A DNA stretch of 64,000 bases, taken from positions 1 to 64,000 of the forward strand of contig CAZNXM010000003.1 of NCBI GenBank assembly GCA_964577145.1, in the 5' to 3' direction. Under the pieces are notes generated by a model. The model had not been told where the DNA came from and did no database searches. It saw only the letters and a program-made list of their open reading frames with translations. The stretch's first letter is position 1. Each line of letters starts with the position of its first letter. Positions 37,591 to 48,400 of this stretch are shown piece by piece. The translations under genes and the position numbers were made by a program. The stretch comes from MGIIa-K1 sp964577145 (GTDB lineage: Archaea > Thermoplasmatota > Poseidoniia > Poseidoniales > Poseidoniaceae).

Positions 37591-38630
37591 CCACTCACCT
37601 CTATTCTTTGGAGGTCAATTTCAAGGTCGATCATCGTATATCCACCATCTACGGTGAATCCATCACTACCACTTGCACGTAGCCATGGACAAATCCCATT
37701 GAATTCTTCAAGTGTCCCCGATGCACGGTGCAGATTGTATTCGGTCAACCAATTCTCATGCATTTGTGGAGTGATTGTGGAATCAAGTGAGGAGTCATAG
37801 GTGAAGCGGAAATGCCACGCATCGCCACTGAAGAGGTTTATTGGGCCCTTTGAAACTAAGTCAATTCCCATTGAGCGACCAGTTGGAACCGTGCCGTTAA
37901 TTGTAACATCTCGCAACAGCATCGAGGCTCTAACCGTCCCGTCTACTAGTTCGTCTAGAACTACACTGGGGCGCTTGGACAAGGCCCATGGTGCATCTTC
38001 TGTTTTGTCAGCACGGCCATCGTTAACCATGGCGATTCCATGCTCTCCACCTTTGATATTCGTAACGACTTGTAAACCTGATAAGGTGATACTCGCATAG
38101 CGGTGAATCGGAGTGCCATCCGCATCGAATACCGTGATGATAACAAGGTCCTTGACCTCAAGTTCATGTTCGACGAACACAGCCTCATGAGAAGGTGTGA
38201 ATGAATGACTTTCCTCGCCATTTTCTGTCCAAATTAATATCGATGCAGCGGTTTCATTTATGGCTAAAATCGAAAACGAAGACGAACTATTCCAGGTGAC
38301 AGTCACACGTTCATAGTCAACAAGGTCAGCTGCAAGTGTCCAAGTTTCCACATTGACAAGTGGTGCGACATTACTACTTGCTGCGGGAATAGTAGTCCGG
38401 ATTCCAGTGTTTTCAGGCATTGGTCCCGTTAGAGCAATTCTATCCTCTAGTCTATCCGCAATACCATTTGCATTGGCCCATGAGGTATTATCTTGGAAAT
38501 CTTCGATATAGGGTGTGAGCATCAAAAACACTCCACCCATTATCGTGATTACCATTGCCAGAAGCATGACTACTCCGATGACCTCGCTAACAGCGAAGTC
38601 ATTTTCACGCTGGGCACGGCGTCTCATCAA
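37587..38630 (-). CDS. Archaeal type IV pilin-like protein (DUF1628/Pilin_N-type N-terminus)
   Basis: 347 residues. The N-terminus reads RRRAQRENDFAVSEVIGVVMLLAMVITIMG, very close to the AVSPVIGV-type class III signal of archaeal pilins, with Glu at the place expected for fibre assembly. The soluble domain of about 300 residues is beta-rich. It is the first gene of the three-gene pilin-like operon. No pilus ATPase, platform protein or prepilin peptidase is present in the window, so these proteins must use machinery encoded elsewhere. The MBL gene upstream on the same strand is 58 bases away and has its own terminator. Confidence 0.78.
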   Translation of the reverse strand: MMRRRAQRENDFAVSEVIGVVMLLAMVITIMGGVFLMLTPYIEDFQDNTSWANANGIADRLEDRIALTGPMPENTGIRTTIPAASSNVAPLVNVETWTLAADLVDYERVTVTWNSSSSFSILAINETAASILIWTENGEESHSFTPSHEAVFVEHELEVKDLVIITVFDADGTPIHRYASITLSGLQVVTNIKGGEHGIAMVNDGRADKTEDAPWALSKRPSVVLDELVDGTVRASMLLRDVTINGTVPTGRSMGIDLVSKGPINLFSGDAWHFRFTYDSSLDSTITPQMHENWLTEYNLHRASGTLEEFNGICPWLRASGSDGFTVDGGYTMIDLEIDLQRIEVSG

Positions 38631-38673
38631 TCCTGAGGAGAGAATCGTCCGTTCTTATGTCTTGGGCCCATGG

Positions 38674-38690
38674 GAGCCCTTACAGGGCTC
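38674..38690 (-). terminator. Hairpin at the end of the MBL gene
   Basis: GAGCCCT-TAC-AGGGCTC is a perfect 7-bp stem overlapping the last bases of the stop codon on the minus strand. It separates the MBL gene from the pilin-like operon. Confidence 0.6.
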
Positions 38691-39504
38691 ATAGGTGCAA
38701 GGAAATTCTGCTTCGGGCATCAATTTCACTTTCATTGGCGCTTAGGTGATGAGTGAATTCCGGTCCGTCCTGCAAAGAGATTCTGATATCTCCTTCGAAT
38801 ATATCTTCCAAGTGATAGAGCACTGTTGACTCAGCCAGATGAGGAAGATTATTTCTCTCGGAAAGGTGGGTCAAAACAATTGATTTTGTCTCAGCGGTAA
38901 CCACGTTGGAAAGGAACTCCCCAGTCTGGTGGTTTGACAGGTGTCCGCCACGACTTCCTATCCGCTCTTTGAGCCGCATTGGATATGGCCCATTCCACAA
39001 TCTATTGTGGTCGTAATTTGCCTCGATTGAAATGTGTTGACAACCGTGGAGATGAGTAACTAATTCCTCAGTCCATGACCCAAGATCTGTAACTACTGCA
39101 GCTCGCTCTTTGCCATTACTGGCGATGAAAGCTACATTGTCTGCGCCGCTATGTGGGACCGGCACCGGGAGAAGCGCTAATTTGCCGATTTCCAAGGCCT
39201 CAAGAGATTCAAAAATTCTTACTTTGGAGAGGTCGAGATTGAGTGCGGCTGCAGTTCGGTCATTGCACAAAATTGGGATGTCAAATCTGCGTTGAGCAAT
39301 CGCTGCTCCGCCACCGTGGTCACCGTGGTGATGTGTTATCAAAATCGCATCAATTTCGTGCGGTTGAATCTCCATTAATGAGAGCCTTCTTTCGAATTCT
39401 CGCCCGCTAAAACCTTGGTCGATGATGACTTTTGACTCCCCACATTCAACCAAAGTAGCGTTACCGCGGCTCCCGGTTCCAAGGTGGGTGACTGACATCG
39501 GCAT
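38689..39504 (-). CDS. MBL-fold metallo-hydrolase (WalJ/YycJ-like)
   Basis: About 271 residues. SVTHLGTGSRGNATLVECGESKVIIDQGF at the start and ILITHHHGDHGGG (the HxHxDH zinc motif) identify the MBL fold; later HxxH/Asp elements (VVTDLGSW, LTHLSERNN) fit the WalJ/YycJ subfamily, which in bacteria has 5'-3' exonuclease-type activity. The frame is open upstream to a GTG at 39561, but the ATG at 39504 gives the family's usual N-terminus. In archaea the role may be nucleic-acid processing; this is family-based inference. Confidence 0.88.
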   Translation of the reverse strand: MPMSVTHLGTGSRGNATLVECGESKVIIDQGFSGREFERRLSLMEIQPHEIDAILITHHHGDHGGGAAIAQRRFDIPILCNDRTAAALNLDLSKVRIFESLEALEIGKLALLPVPVPHSGADNVAFIASNGKERAAVVTDLGSWTEELVTHLHGCQHISIEANYDHNRLWNGPYPMRLKERIGSRGGHLSNHQTGEFLSNVVTAETKSIVLTHLSERNNLPHLAESTVLYHLEDIFEGDIRISLQDGPEFTHHLSANESEIDARSRISLHL

Positions 39505-39591
39505 GGTTAACCCAAGGAGACCAGCGCGTTGAGCCCTTGAACCCATCTCATGTTGAGTCACTATTCCGGCGTATTTTCACGGAACCCAGAA

Positions 39592-39606
39592 GACTCCGTA
39601 GGAGTC
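39592..39606. other. Hairpin in the divergent gap between the MBL gene and the TSP3 giant
   Basis: GACTCC-GTA-GGAGTC forms a perfect 6-bp stem in the middle of a 190-base divergent gap (39505-39694). As both genes point away, it cannot be a normal terminator for either; it may be an operator-like palindrome or a leader hairpin. The rest of the gap shows no coding frame. Confidence 0.4.
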
Positions 39607-39694
39607 ATCTGTCGGAACAGTACTCCATCATCCTATTAAGGCAGGTTCAGTCGTTCATGACTGTCTGGGTGCATTTGCGCCCGTGGTGGTTTCA

Positions 39695-42600
39695 ATGCGA
39701 CGTTCACAGTCAACCCTACTAATGACAATCATAGTGTTGTCTAGTCTCTTCGTCATGAGCCAGGCTCCAGCCATCTCAAACGTGGCTACAGTTCATCCCG
39801 ATGATACCTTTGAGGAAAAGCCACCACAGACCGATTCCGATGGCGATAAAATCCCAGATGTACATGAGAATTTATTTGCAGAATGGGTGAATTGGACAGC
39901 TGTAGATGGGCGCCCAGTCACGATGGAAGGCCTTGACCGTGATGATGCGACAGATGCAGACCTCGACCGTGATAGAGATGGTTTGAATTCTACTGAAGAA
40001 TATTGTTGGCCATATCCTGCCAATTGCACTGATGCTGGTTTTCCCCGTGGGCTTACAGGGATAATCAATCCAGAAGATGGAGAGAGGATTTACCTTGACC
40101 CTAGAGTTTCAGATACCGATGGCGATGGAATGCCTGATGGTTTTGAAATCGCAATGTGCGAACGACTTTGGTATTACGATGAAGACGAAATGAGATTCGA
40201 ATGCGGTGAATTCAATCCACTAAATGCAAGTGATGCTGATTTGGACCCTGATGGGGATGGTTTCGATGTAAATCGCGATGGCTTTACCTCATTGGGAGAA
40301 TTACTCACCTCATCTGAGGAATATTCGTATGGTTCACCGGATAATTGGACGAATGAACTCGATGGACTACGTTGCCTATCTACCGACCCCACACCTGCAT
40401 TGCTCGATGCTTGGCCATTTATCACATCGGGATCAAACTCAACCCATTTTGTGAATATTATCGATGCTTGTTTCACCAATGGAACAGGGTATTTCGATGA
40501 CAATATTTGGGTTGGAACCGATCCACTGAATGATGATAGTGACCGTTTTAATTGGGATGGTTACAAACATCGCAGGCTCCATCCTTCTTTGGGTGATGGA
40601 ATGATTGATGGATGGGAAATTCACTTTGGCTTAGACCCCCTAAACCGCTCAAATGCACTAGTGGATCTCGATTCGGACGGATGGGATTACAATCGTGATG
40701 GTTTCATTTCGGTAGATTCTGCACGTACTGCAACAGCGATGGCAATAGGTGAAGAATTGTCCACACTCGAAGAGTATACCGTGCACTTTGATGATGGAAA
40801 TACGGTGAAGTCTGGAATGCGTTCAGTCAAATTGGACTCAAATGGCGGCACATATCTGGAGTATCTACTCACTCCCGAGGCTACTGCCTCTGACAATATC
40901 TCTATTCTCCACCACGATGTTAGGGAAATCTCATCTGTGGATGGACAACTTTGGGTTGGTTCGCGCCTCGGCGTGACAATAATCGACTTTGATGCTGTCA
41001 CTTCAGTCGATCACTCATTACCAATGGGACATAATCTCAACGACATGATCATTCTCGATGATGATGTGGTAATGCTGACCGATGGAGGCATTTGGGTAGC
41101 ACCGAGGTCGAGTGGTTCCTTGTCAGATATTTCGACATGGGAATTATTTTCACCAGGGGTCAGAATGACTGCTGGAACCCAATTATTGGAAACGGGATCA
41201 TCGGTACGAGTTGTGGCCATAGGTAATGGTGGAGAGGGTGGAATTCTAACTCTCGATGGCACACCTTCATTCAGCACAAGCCTTGGAGATGGCATTGTTA
41301 ATTCTATGAGAGATGGCAATGCAACTGCAACTGAAGTTATACACGTTGATGTTGCAGGTGGCCCTCTTACACTATATGTCGGAACAGATGTTGGATTATT
41401 CCGTGTAGAAACCGCATCTGCACAGGATGATGCAACTCCTAATTGGTTATTCTATCACCACCCCGAACCATCGGTTATTGCAACAAATATCGTAGACCTC
41501 CGAGCCTTTGGTTCACAAGGAAATGGTAATCCTGCGCATGTGCAAGCACTGGTTGCCGATGGGCCTGATGGTGCAGCACATCAAGTAGTTTGGATTGGAA
41601 CCCCATCAGGATTACACCGGGTAGATTTGGTTTCTGGAGCAATTGAACATAGTGGCCTTCTGGAACACCCCGGAATCGATGGTAGTACCATTTCCGAAGC
41701 AAACGACATACATTCAATTCAACCAACAGATAATGAATTGCTTCTTGGTTCTGGCTGGGGACTATGGTCACTATCTGGTGACCATGCAGCAGTGTATGGA
41801 GCAACTGATCAAGAATGGATTCCGGGGACAATCGCTGCAATAGCTAACCACGATATTTCAGGTGCTGCAACGGTCTTCGTGGGGATAGATCCCGGCATGT
41901 ATTCCAATCTGGAATTAATGGATCCAATGGCCAATGATTCTGATTCTGATGGAATGATTGATGGCTGGGAAGTGCAGTATGGACTGGACCCAACCGACCC
42001 ATGGGATGCATTCCTAGATGCCGATGGTGATGGCGTAAACCTTGATGACGACCCAATACAAGAACGTGCTTGGAGAAATCTTGACGAATTCCGTTATACC
42101 GCCCGCACACCAAATGGCTATGACGCTACTGACCCACGTCTGGTAGATACCGATGCTGATGGTGTTGGAGATGGTGCTGAATATTTCGGCCTGTATCATG
42201 AATACACTCCATTATGGTGCCATTATCTCAATTCATATTCCTTTGAGCATGTATGCGGTGACGCTGCAGGTAATGCCGCTAATGCAACATATCTCGCATC
42301 GATGGGAGTTGATGCTGGAAGTGACCCTACCAATACCGATAGTGATGGCGATGGTATTCCTGATGGTTGGGAAGTTATCCATAGAAGGTGGATAGGCTCC
42401 TCATTCACTGGTTCGAATAATTGGACGATGGACCCAAATCGTGCTGAAGATGCACTTTGGGACGCAGATGGTGATGGATTATCGAATCTCTGCGAGTATC
42501 AATGGACGCAAATTCGCTTACTCGGCATTGCTGATGAACTCCTTGAAAGCCACTTTGAAACCGCAGCTGCGGCTGCTAATTGGGTCGAAGCCGATCCAAA

Positions 42601-45382
42601 TAATGTTGATTCAGACGGCGATGGTCTACCAGATGGATGGGAGGCTAGAAATGCGTGTACTTGGGATATTTCTAGAGTTGGAATCAATCCATTGAATGGC
42701 TCTGATGCATTTGAAAATCCTGATGGTGATGGATTTGATATTAATCGAAACGGGGTAATCGAGGATAACGAAGCCTTTGTCAATTGGCTTGAATACAACG
42801 TTAAGGATGCACTATTCGATGGCAACCAAAGCCTTGATGGCGACGAAATCCCGGAAGGATTCTCTACCGACCTTTTCAGGAATATATCCGATTGGGGAGT
42901 TCCTGAAGGTCTATTCGGAGACGGTATAGAAACGGGCGACCCAACTAGTGCTGATAGCGATTCAGATGGCATGCCTGATGGATGGGAAATCTGGTTTGCT
43001 CGTTGGGATATTCTAGGAGGAGACTGGACTTTGGACCCGCTCGATTCTTCAGACAGATGGGGCGATTCTGATGAAGATGGAATGGCTAATTGGGAGGAAT
43101 ATAATGCAATAGATCCTTCGATGAGTGAGACCAATTCCAATAGAAGTAGCCCACAATGGTATGTGACAACTATCGGAAGTGGGTACACATTGCAGCAGTG
43201 GGCTGGTATCCTAAACACAGAGTCATTTGGTTCATTTATCGACCAAGAAGTTGTGAATAACACAGGATATACCGCAGATCCAACCAACCCCGATACCGAT
43301 GGAGACGGATTCCTTGATGGACTTGAACTGATGTTCACTTCGTGGAATCTTACCGCCCAAACTTGGACGTTGAATCCACTTGTAGCAGGTGATGGCCAAT
43401 TTGATTCAGATAATGATGCATTAACTGATGCGCAGGAGTTTTCTTTGGCAACTGAAAATCCGAATAATGGAATCTTGCACCCTGGTGACGCGCCGCTAAT
43501 GCATGAGGACGGGGATATTAACGACCCAACTCAGAAGGCACAGCGCGTTTACACGATTATCCTAGACAAAGGCTCACGTGCAAAACGCCATCTCGATGCA
43601 TTTACTGAATGGCAATCAACGGGTATTCCAAATAATTTCATTGGAACTTTGATGGGAATAACTGACCCAACAATAGCGGATACCGATGATGATGGGATGA
43701 TAGATGGGTACGAATACTGGTTCACAAGTTGGGATCTTGATGATAACCGATGGTCAATGAATCCTCTAATCGATTCTGACCAATGGCTGGATAGTGATCA
43801 AGATTCGGTTGACTGTAATGGGGATGGCAATCTTTCACTCGAAGAGCAATACACCAATAAGCGCGAATATGAATCCCGAATATACGGTAAGTACTCACAG
43901 AGACATACTACGGGTTCAGGGTTGATTGGATACGGTGATGATGCAATTGATGCCTATATCGAAGAGGGGAATAGCGATGCTGAAGCAAGGCTTGCAATTT
44001 TCACTACATTTTGGGGCAAAGATGCGGTTTCGACAAGCCGAGTAGACATGATCAATGATGCAGATTCAAATACATTCAATCGAACATTATTCGGAATTTC
44101 CGATCCAACTCATGTAGATTCAGATCTCGATGGAATTGAGGATGGATGGGAATATTGTTACTCGACTTATGGTATGCCTGACCCAACCACACAAAATCAC
44201 TGGTCGAGTAACCCAGTAAATCCATTCGATGTCGATTATGACCCTGATAGTGATGGCTGGTATGGACGAACTTCCTTCGATACTCCAGCTACTCAGGGCG
44301 AGTGGGATTCTCGTGTATTCACACCTTCCGGCATCGTCATTCAAAATGGAATCGGCGATTTACCATTCACCAATATCATGGAGTACCTCAATGGAACGAG
44401 GCCGGATACCAACGATTCGGATTCAGATTCGGTGACATATAATACCGAAGAAATTGGAGGAGTGGTCCAATCTCATCTTCGTGATTGGAATCTTTCTGAT
44501 GGACGAGAGGTCTTCAAGTATGGTATCAACCCGATGGACAATGATTCAGATGGCGATATGCTACCAGATTGGTATGAATATCATTTAGGCTGGAATGAAT
44601 CTAATGATAATTACACTTCCAGAATGCAAATCGAAGTTCAGTGGATTGATCCTGCTACTGGTGGCTCATGTGATTCTTCTACCACCTCTTGTCGCCCACT
44701 TTCACTTTCAGGTGGAACATTAGGTAGGCCTGATTTAGGTTGGACTTGGGCAACAATGGATCCGAGCGATGCCCTGGATGCGAATGATGATCCAGATCAA
44801 GATGGAAACTGGGACTGTTCTGGTGCGACATGTGAATATACGCCATACACAAATTTCATGGAATTTTATGCTGTTGCAGATCCTAATTTAGATTCGCCAA
44901 CTGCAGTTAGACTTTCAGGTGAAACACATGAGGGCACGCCCATTACTGAGTGGTGGCAGTTCCGAGCATTTACACTGCATTTAGGACAATTTGACGAGGC
45001 TACTTCGAATTATTTGAAGATGAATAAAGCAAATTTTGATGATACCCGTTATGTGCTAATTGTTGATGATAATGACATAGATTTCCTTGTACTTGATGCA
45101 GGAGATGATACGACTATCTGCTCTGGTGATATTACCGATGACTGGGACCTATATTACACAGGAAACACAAACCGTGCTCCTGCATTAGAAGTTGGTGAAC
45201 ATGAGTTCGGTTGGTGGCTGCTTGACTTTGATGATGACCATATCGCAGAGGGGAGCGATCCGTATAATTGGGATACAGATGGCGATTGGCTTGTTGATTG
45301 GTTCGAAGTAAAGGATGACGAAGAGGATGGAATCCGTGGCGATTCATCGCCGATTAGATACGACTCGAGGAATACGGCTTGA
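39695..45382 (+). CDS. Giant secreted protein with thrombospondin type 3 repeats and a Reg_prop-like propeller
   Basis: About 1895 residues. A signal peptide (MRRSQSTLLMTIIVLSSLFVMSQAPA) starts at the ATG at 39695, with GTGGTGG just upstream; an in-frame GTG at 39683 is possible. At least 11 Ca-binding motifs of the form D.D.DG.PDGWE occur along the chain (for example DSDGDGMPDGFE, DSDGDGIPDGWE, DTDGDGFLDGLE). Between about residues 420 and 770 there are five or more blades of the pattern LWVGS..G...ID, LYVGTDVGLF, VWIGTPSGLHRVD, typical of Reg_prop beta-propellers. No C-terminal membrane helix or sorting tail is seen, so it is either released or held by other means. It ends in a strong terminator. 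Confidence 0.85.
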   Translation: MRRSQSTLLMTIIVLSSLFVMSQAPAISNVATVHPDDTFEEKPPQTDSDGDKIPDVHENLFAEWVNWTAVDGRPVTMEGLDRDDATDADLDRDRDGLNSTEEYCWPYPANCTDAGFPRGLTGIINPEDGERIYLDPRVSDTDGDGMPDGFEIAMCERLWYYDEDEMRFECGEFNPLNASDADLDPDGDGFDVNRDGFTSLGELLTSSEEYSYGSPDNWTNELDGLRCLSTDPTPALLDAWPFITSGSNSTHFVNIIDACFTNGTGYFDDNIWVGTDPLNDDSDRFNWDGYKHRRLHPSLGDGMIDGWEIHFGLDPLNRSNALVDLDSDGWDYNRDGFISVDSARTATAMAIGEELSTLEEYTVHFDDGNTVKSGMRSVKLDSNGGTYLEYLLTPEATASDNISILHHDVREISSVDGQLWVGSRLGVTIIDFDAVTSVDHSLPMGHNLNDMIILDDDVVMLTDGGIWVAPRSSGSLSDISTWELFSPGVRMTAGTQLLETGSSVRVVAIGNGGEGGILTLDGTPSFSTSLGDGIVNSMRDGNATATEVIHVDVAGGPLTLYVGTDVGLFRVETASAQDDATPNWLFYHHPEPSVIATNIVDLRAFGSQGNGNPAHVQALVADGPDGAAHQVVWIGTPSGLHRVDLVSGAIEHSGLLEHPGIDGSTISEANDIHSIQPTDNELLLGSGWGLWSLSGDHAAVYGATDQEWIPGTIAAIANHDISGAATVFVGIDPGMYSNLELMDPMANDSDSDGMIDGWEVQYGLDPTDPWDAFLDADGDGVNLDDDPIQERAWRNLDEFRYTARTPNGYDATDPRLVDTDADGVGDGAEYFGLYHEYTPLWCHYLNSYSFEHVCGDAAGNAANATYLASMGVDAGSDPTNTDSDGDGIPDGWEVIHRRWIGSSFTGSNNWTMDPNRAEDALWDADGDGLSNLCEYQWTQIRLLGIADELLESHFETAAAAANWVEADPNNVDSDGDGLPDGWEARNACTWDISRVGINPLNGSDAFENPDGDGFDINRNGVIEDNEAFVNWLEYNVKDALFDGNQSLDGDEIPEGFSTDLFRNISDWGVPEGLFGDGIETGDPTSADSDSDGMPDGWEIWFARWDILGGDWTLDPLDSSDRWGDSDEDGMANWEEYNAIDPSMSETNSNRSSPQWYVTTIGSGYTLQQWAGILNTESFGSFIDQEVVNNTGYTADPTNPDTDGDGFLDGLELMFTSWNLTAQTWTLNPLVAGDGQFDSDNDALTDAQEFSLATENPNNGILHPGDAPLMHEDGDINDPTQKAQRVYTIILDKGSRAKRHLDAFTEWQSTGIPNNFIGTLMGITDPTIADTDDDGMIDGYEYWFTSWDLDDNRWSMNPLIDSDQWLDSDQDSVDCNGDGNLSLEEQYTNKREYESRIYGKYSQRHTTGSGLIGYGDDAIDAYIEEGNSDAEARLAIFTTFWGKDAVSTSRVDMINDADSNTFNRTLFGISDPTHVDSDLDGIEDGWEYCYSTYGMPDPTTQNHWSSNPVNPFDVDYDPDSDGWYGRTSFDTPATQGEWDSRVFTPSGIVIQNGIGDLPFTNIMEYLNGTRPDTNDSDSDSVTYNTEEIGGVVQSHLRDWNLSDGREVFKYGINPMDNDSDGDMLPDWYEYHLGWNESNDNYTSRMQIEVQWIDPATGGSCDSSTTSCRPLSLSGGTLGRPDLGWTWATMDPSDALDANDDPDQDGNWDCSGATCEYTPYTNFMEFYAVADPNLDSPTAVRLSGETHEGTPITEWWQFRAFTLHLGQFDEATSNYLKMNKANFDDTRYVLIVDDNDIDFLVLDAGDDTTICSGDITDDWDLYYTGNTNRAPALEVGEHEFGWWLLDFDDDHIAEGSDPYNWDTDGDWLVDWFEVKDDEEDGIRGDSSPIRYDSRNTA

Positions 45383-45387
45383 GCCCC

Positions 45388-45415
45388 CAGAATCCCCCCT
45401 AAAGGGGGGTTTCTG
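45388..45415 (+). terminator. Strong GC hairpin terminator
   Basis: CAGAA-T-CCCCCC-TAAA-GGGGGG-T-TTCTG: a 6-bp G/C stem extended by 5 more pairs across a T-T mismatch, six bases after the stop codon. It is the strongest hairpin in the window. Confidence 0.75.
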
Positions 45416-45483
45416 AGGTTGACCTGTAGCCGGAGTGTTCAATATGTTAGTTGATGTGAGACATGTAATAGGATGGCCACGTT

Positions 45484-48400
45484 ATGACGCGCAAAACCTC
45501 TTCCCGTGCATCCTTGATTTTCGTGTTGTTGATTTTATTACTCACCCCCCTCTCTCCTTTTGGCGAGTCGATTATCGGTGAGGCAGAAGCTACAGGTGCT
45601 TCTCGCCACATCTACACGCTAAGCGACGGAAGTGTGGAAAATATCGCATTATTCCAAGGCGGCGCTCCTGATAAAACTACGAAAGTATCGATTCCAAAGG
45701 GAGCCGAAGTCATCGATGTAGAAATGACTCTTTCTGGTGCATCATCTACCGGTTGGTCCCAAGTAATGACTGATACTTACGAGGAATGGCTGGCTGGCTC
45801 TTCCAGTAATGCTGACCCTCGTTCAGAGGAATTAACGCTTGGTTTTGATTCAGGTGATACTGTTTTCAGTTCGCATGGAATGGATGATACGGAGTTAGCT
45901 GGTACGACAGCATGGCTCGACAATGGTTCATTTGCTATTCGTCAACCACACACTTCGAATTCTACCGAATCTAGATTTTCTGAGCAAGTAAAAACATCTT
46001 CATCGAATCTAATGGCTCAGGGCCAAGGTGCTATTTTGAGGAATCATGATTGGTTGTACCTTTCCACTTGGACGGGCACAACTTTCGACAAAGTCGTTCA
46101 GCGAATGTACCCAAATAACATCACTCGAGAATCTACGATAAACTTAGACCAAGGTTCTTGTTCACTACCTCAGGATCCAACTTCTAGTTATTACAAGGGA
46201 TATGGTTTCCGTGATTGGACCATTACCGATGATGAGACCATGTATGGGATTTTCACTACTTATCGTTACTTGTATTCTTCATCAGCACCTACGCAATACC
46301 ACCGGGTATTGAAAATGGATATCAGCGATGATTGGAATTGGGTTTGTGAGGATTCATATGACCTCGCATCTCCATATGGGGAGTATACTGCTATCTCATA
46401 TGACCGTGTTAGTGACCAAATCTGGGTCGTTCATAACCAGCAAAGGAGAATCGTTCCATACGATTTCGGAGAAAATGGACAATATACCTCAGGTGAGAAT
46501 ATGTATTCCTTTACTTCGTCTTCAGGGTCAAATACTGCCTGTGGCCAATCTGGCAGCCTCGTTAGAGGTATGGCGGTAAATGGTGGAATGTTCTACATGA
46601 AGTGCATGAAGGGCAGTTACTACCAAGATACTGACCAACTAAGTGCATGGGCTGTTTCCGGCACCTCCTCTTCATTGGTTCCACAATCGGGCCTACGTGA
46701 TGTTGCATCATTGGGTAATGGATTATTCTTTGATGGCGATCGTTTCCTTGCAGTTGATTGTGGATACTCAACATGGGGTGGAAAAACCCTCTATTATCGA
46801 GAGTTTGGTACGGCATTGACCTATGAGACTACACCTGCGCCTGGAACAACTGTTTGGTTGGGCGAAACCATCGAAACAGAGGAAGATGTTTTGGCAGTCA
46901 ATATTCGAAATCATTGGACTGCTATTAGCCAAGGTGACCGTGTCGATTATTGGGTTAGTGCTGATAATGGAACACATTGGGAATCGGTATTGAAAAATGA
47001 AACAATTCACTTTGCCCATCCTGGTAATGAGTTGGTATGGAAAGCCCAATTGATAGGCTCATCTGCTGTTTCATGGTGGGTTTCATTAGAATATGCAACT
47101 TCGTATCAGGCTTCAGGAGATTGGATTAGCGAAGTAGTCAATACCGGCACTGAAGTTGGTAAGGTTCGAGCCGTTTGGCAAGCAGATGTACCGAGTAGCT
47201 CCGCTTTATCGGTCCTTGTTTCCAATGACAATGGAACAAGTTGGACCGCAGCCGAGAATAATCTCGAGGTAAGTTTCTCAACATCGGGTGCTGGGAATGA
47301 ATTATTGTATTCGATTTCACTATCCACTACAGATGATGTTGAAACTCCAAAAGTTGATTCCTTTACACTATGGTATGAGGAAGGTTATCCCGATGGTCCA
47401 CAAATCGATATTGGTGATGATGGTGACTGGGATTGGCGCTCAGTATTATTCCTAAATGAATCGAATGTTGTAGCATCCGATGATTCTCCTGTCGGGCCTG
47501 TGGTTAGTGAACCACCTTCCCTTGTAAGTGGATTTAACGATCATATTCCAGAGAACGGCGTAGGAGATGTCGAGATTCCAATTGCAATAAAGGCGAGGAC
47601 CCCTGGTAGGATTAAGGTAACAGACCTCGATATCGAGTATCGAATGAATACTAGAGTTCTCGATGCGAGTTTGGAAGGAGGTTTGATGGCACCTGATGGT
47701 GTGTTCCGCAACCTCATAGTTCGTGTTTCGCATGGTGATGAAGTAGACCGAGTAACAGAGGCCACAATTGGATTGGATAATTCTCATGGAAGTGACCCTG
47801 CATTCAAGTGGGAACGCGGAGATACTTGTACAGTATTGGATGATGCAGAGGGAATTGTATTCTTCGATGCAGGCAATTGTACTTCGACATTAGATTCCGA
47901 AGGAATAGTCTCGATTCGAATTCCCGTGGCTGTTAATTGGACGTGGGATGATGAGAGAGCGATGGAAGCTATCGTTTCACTAAATGATGACCTTGGCCCG
48001 CAGGTGTCAGCATGGACTACCGAGACACTGTCTCTAAATGTCGAGAATGATATTTCATTAGATGGGATGCGAGTTTACGAAGAAACTGGAAGAGAGTTGT
48101 ATGTTGGCGATTGGGTACGTGGTGGCTATAATATCTCAATAAATGGTGGAATGCATTTCGAAAATTCAGCATTATCACCACTTCCGGGAGAATTTAATTT
48201 ACGTGTCCTCGGTCAGAATGTAACCTATGATGGCGACCCAATTGGGGAGCCAATTATTCTGCATGTCGAAGGAAATCCTGGATTTGGCGAGTATAACATG
48301 ACTTTCCAAACCCCAATGGAATCTGCTCCTGGCGGAATGGTTCTCTATGTGGAGGCAATCGATTTGCCAAATGGTTCGACCTATGTGAATCCGGGATACA

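Noticed and set aside
42499..43338. 279-codon open frame on the minus strand
   Set aside because: It lies wholly inside the TSP3 giant gene. The Ser/Pro-rich translation is the reverse of repeated Asp/Gly codons (GAT GGA), with no start signal or domain.
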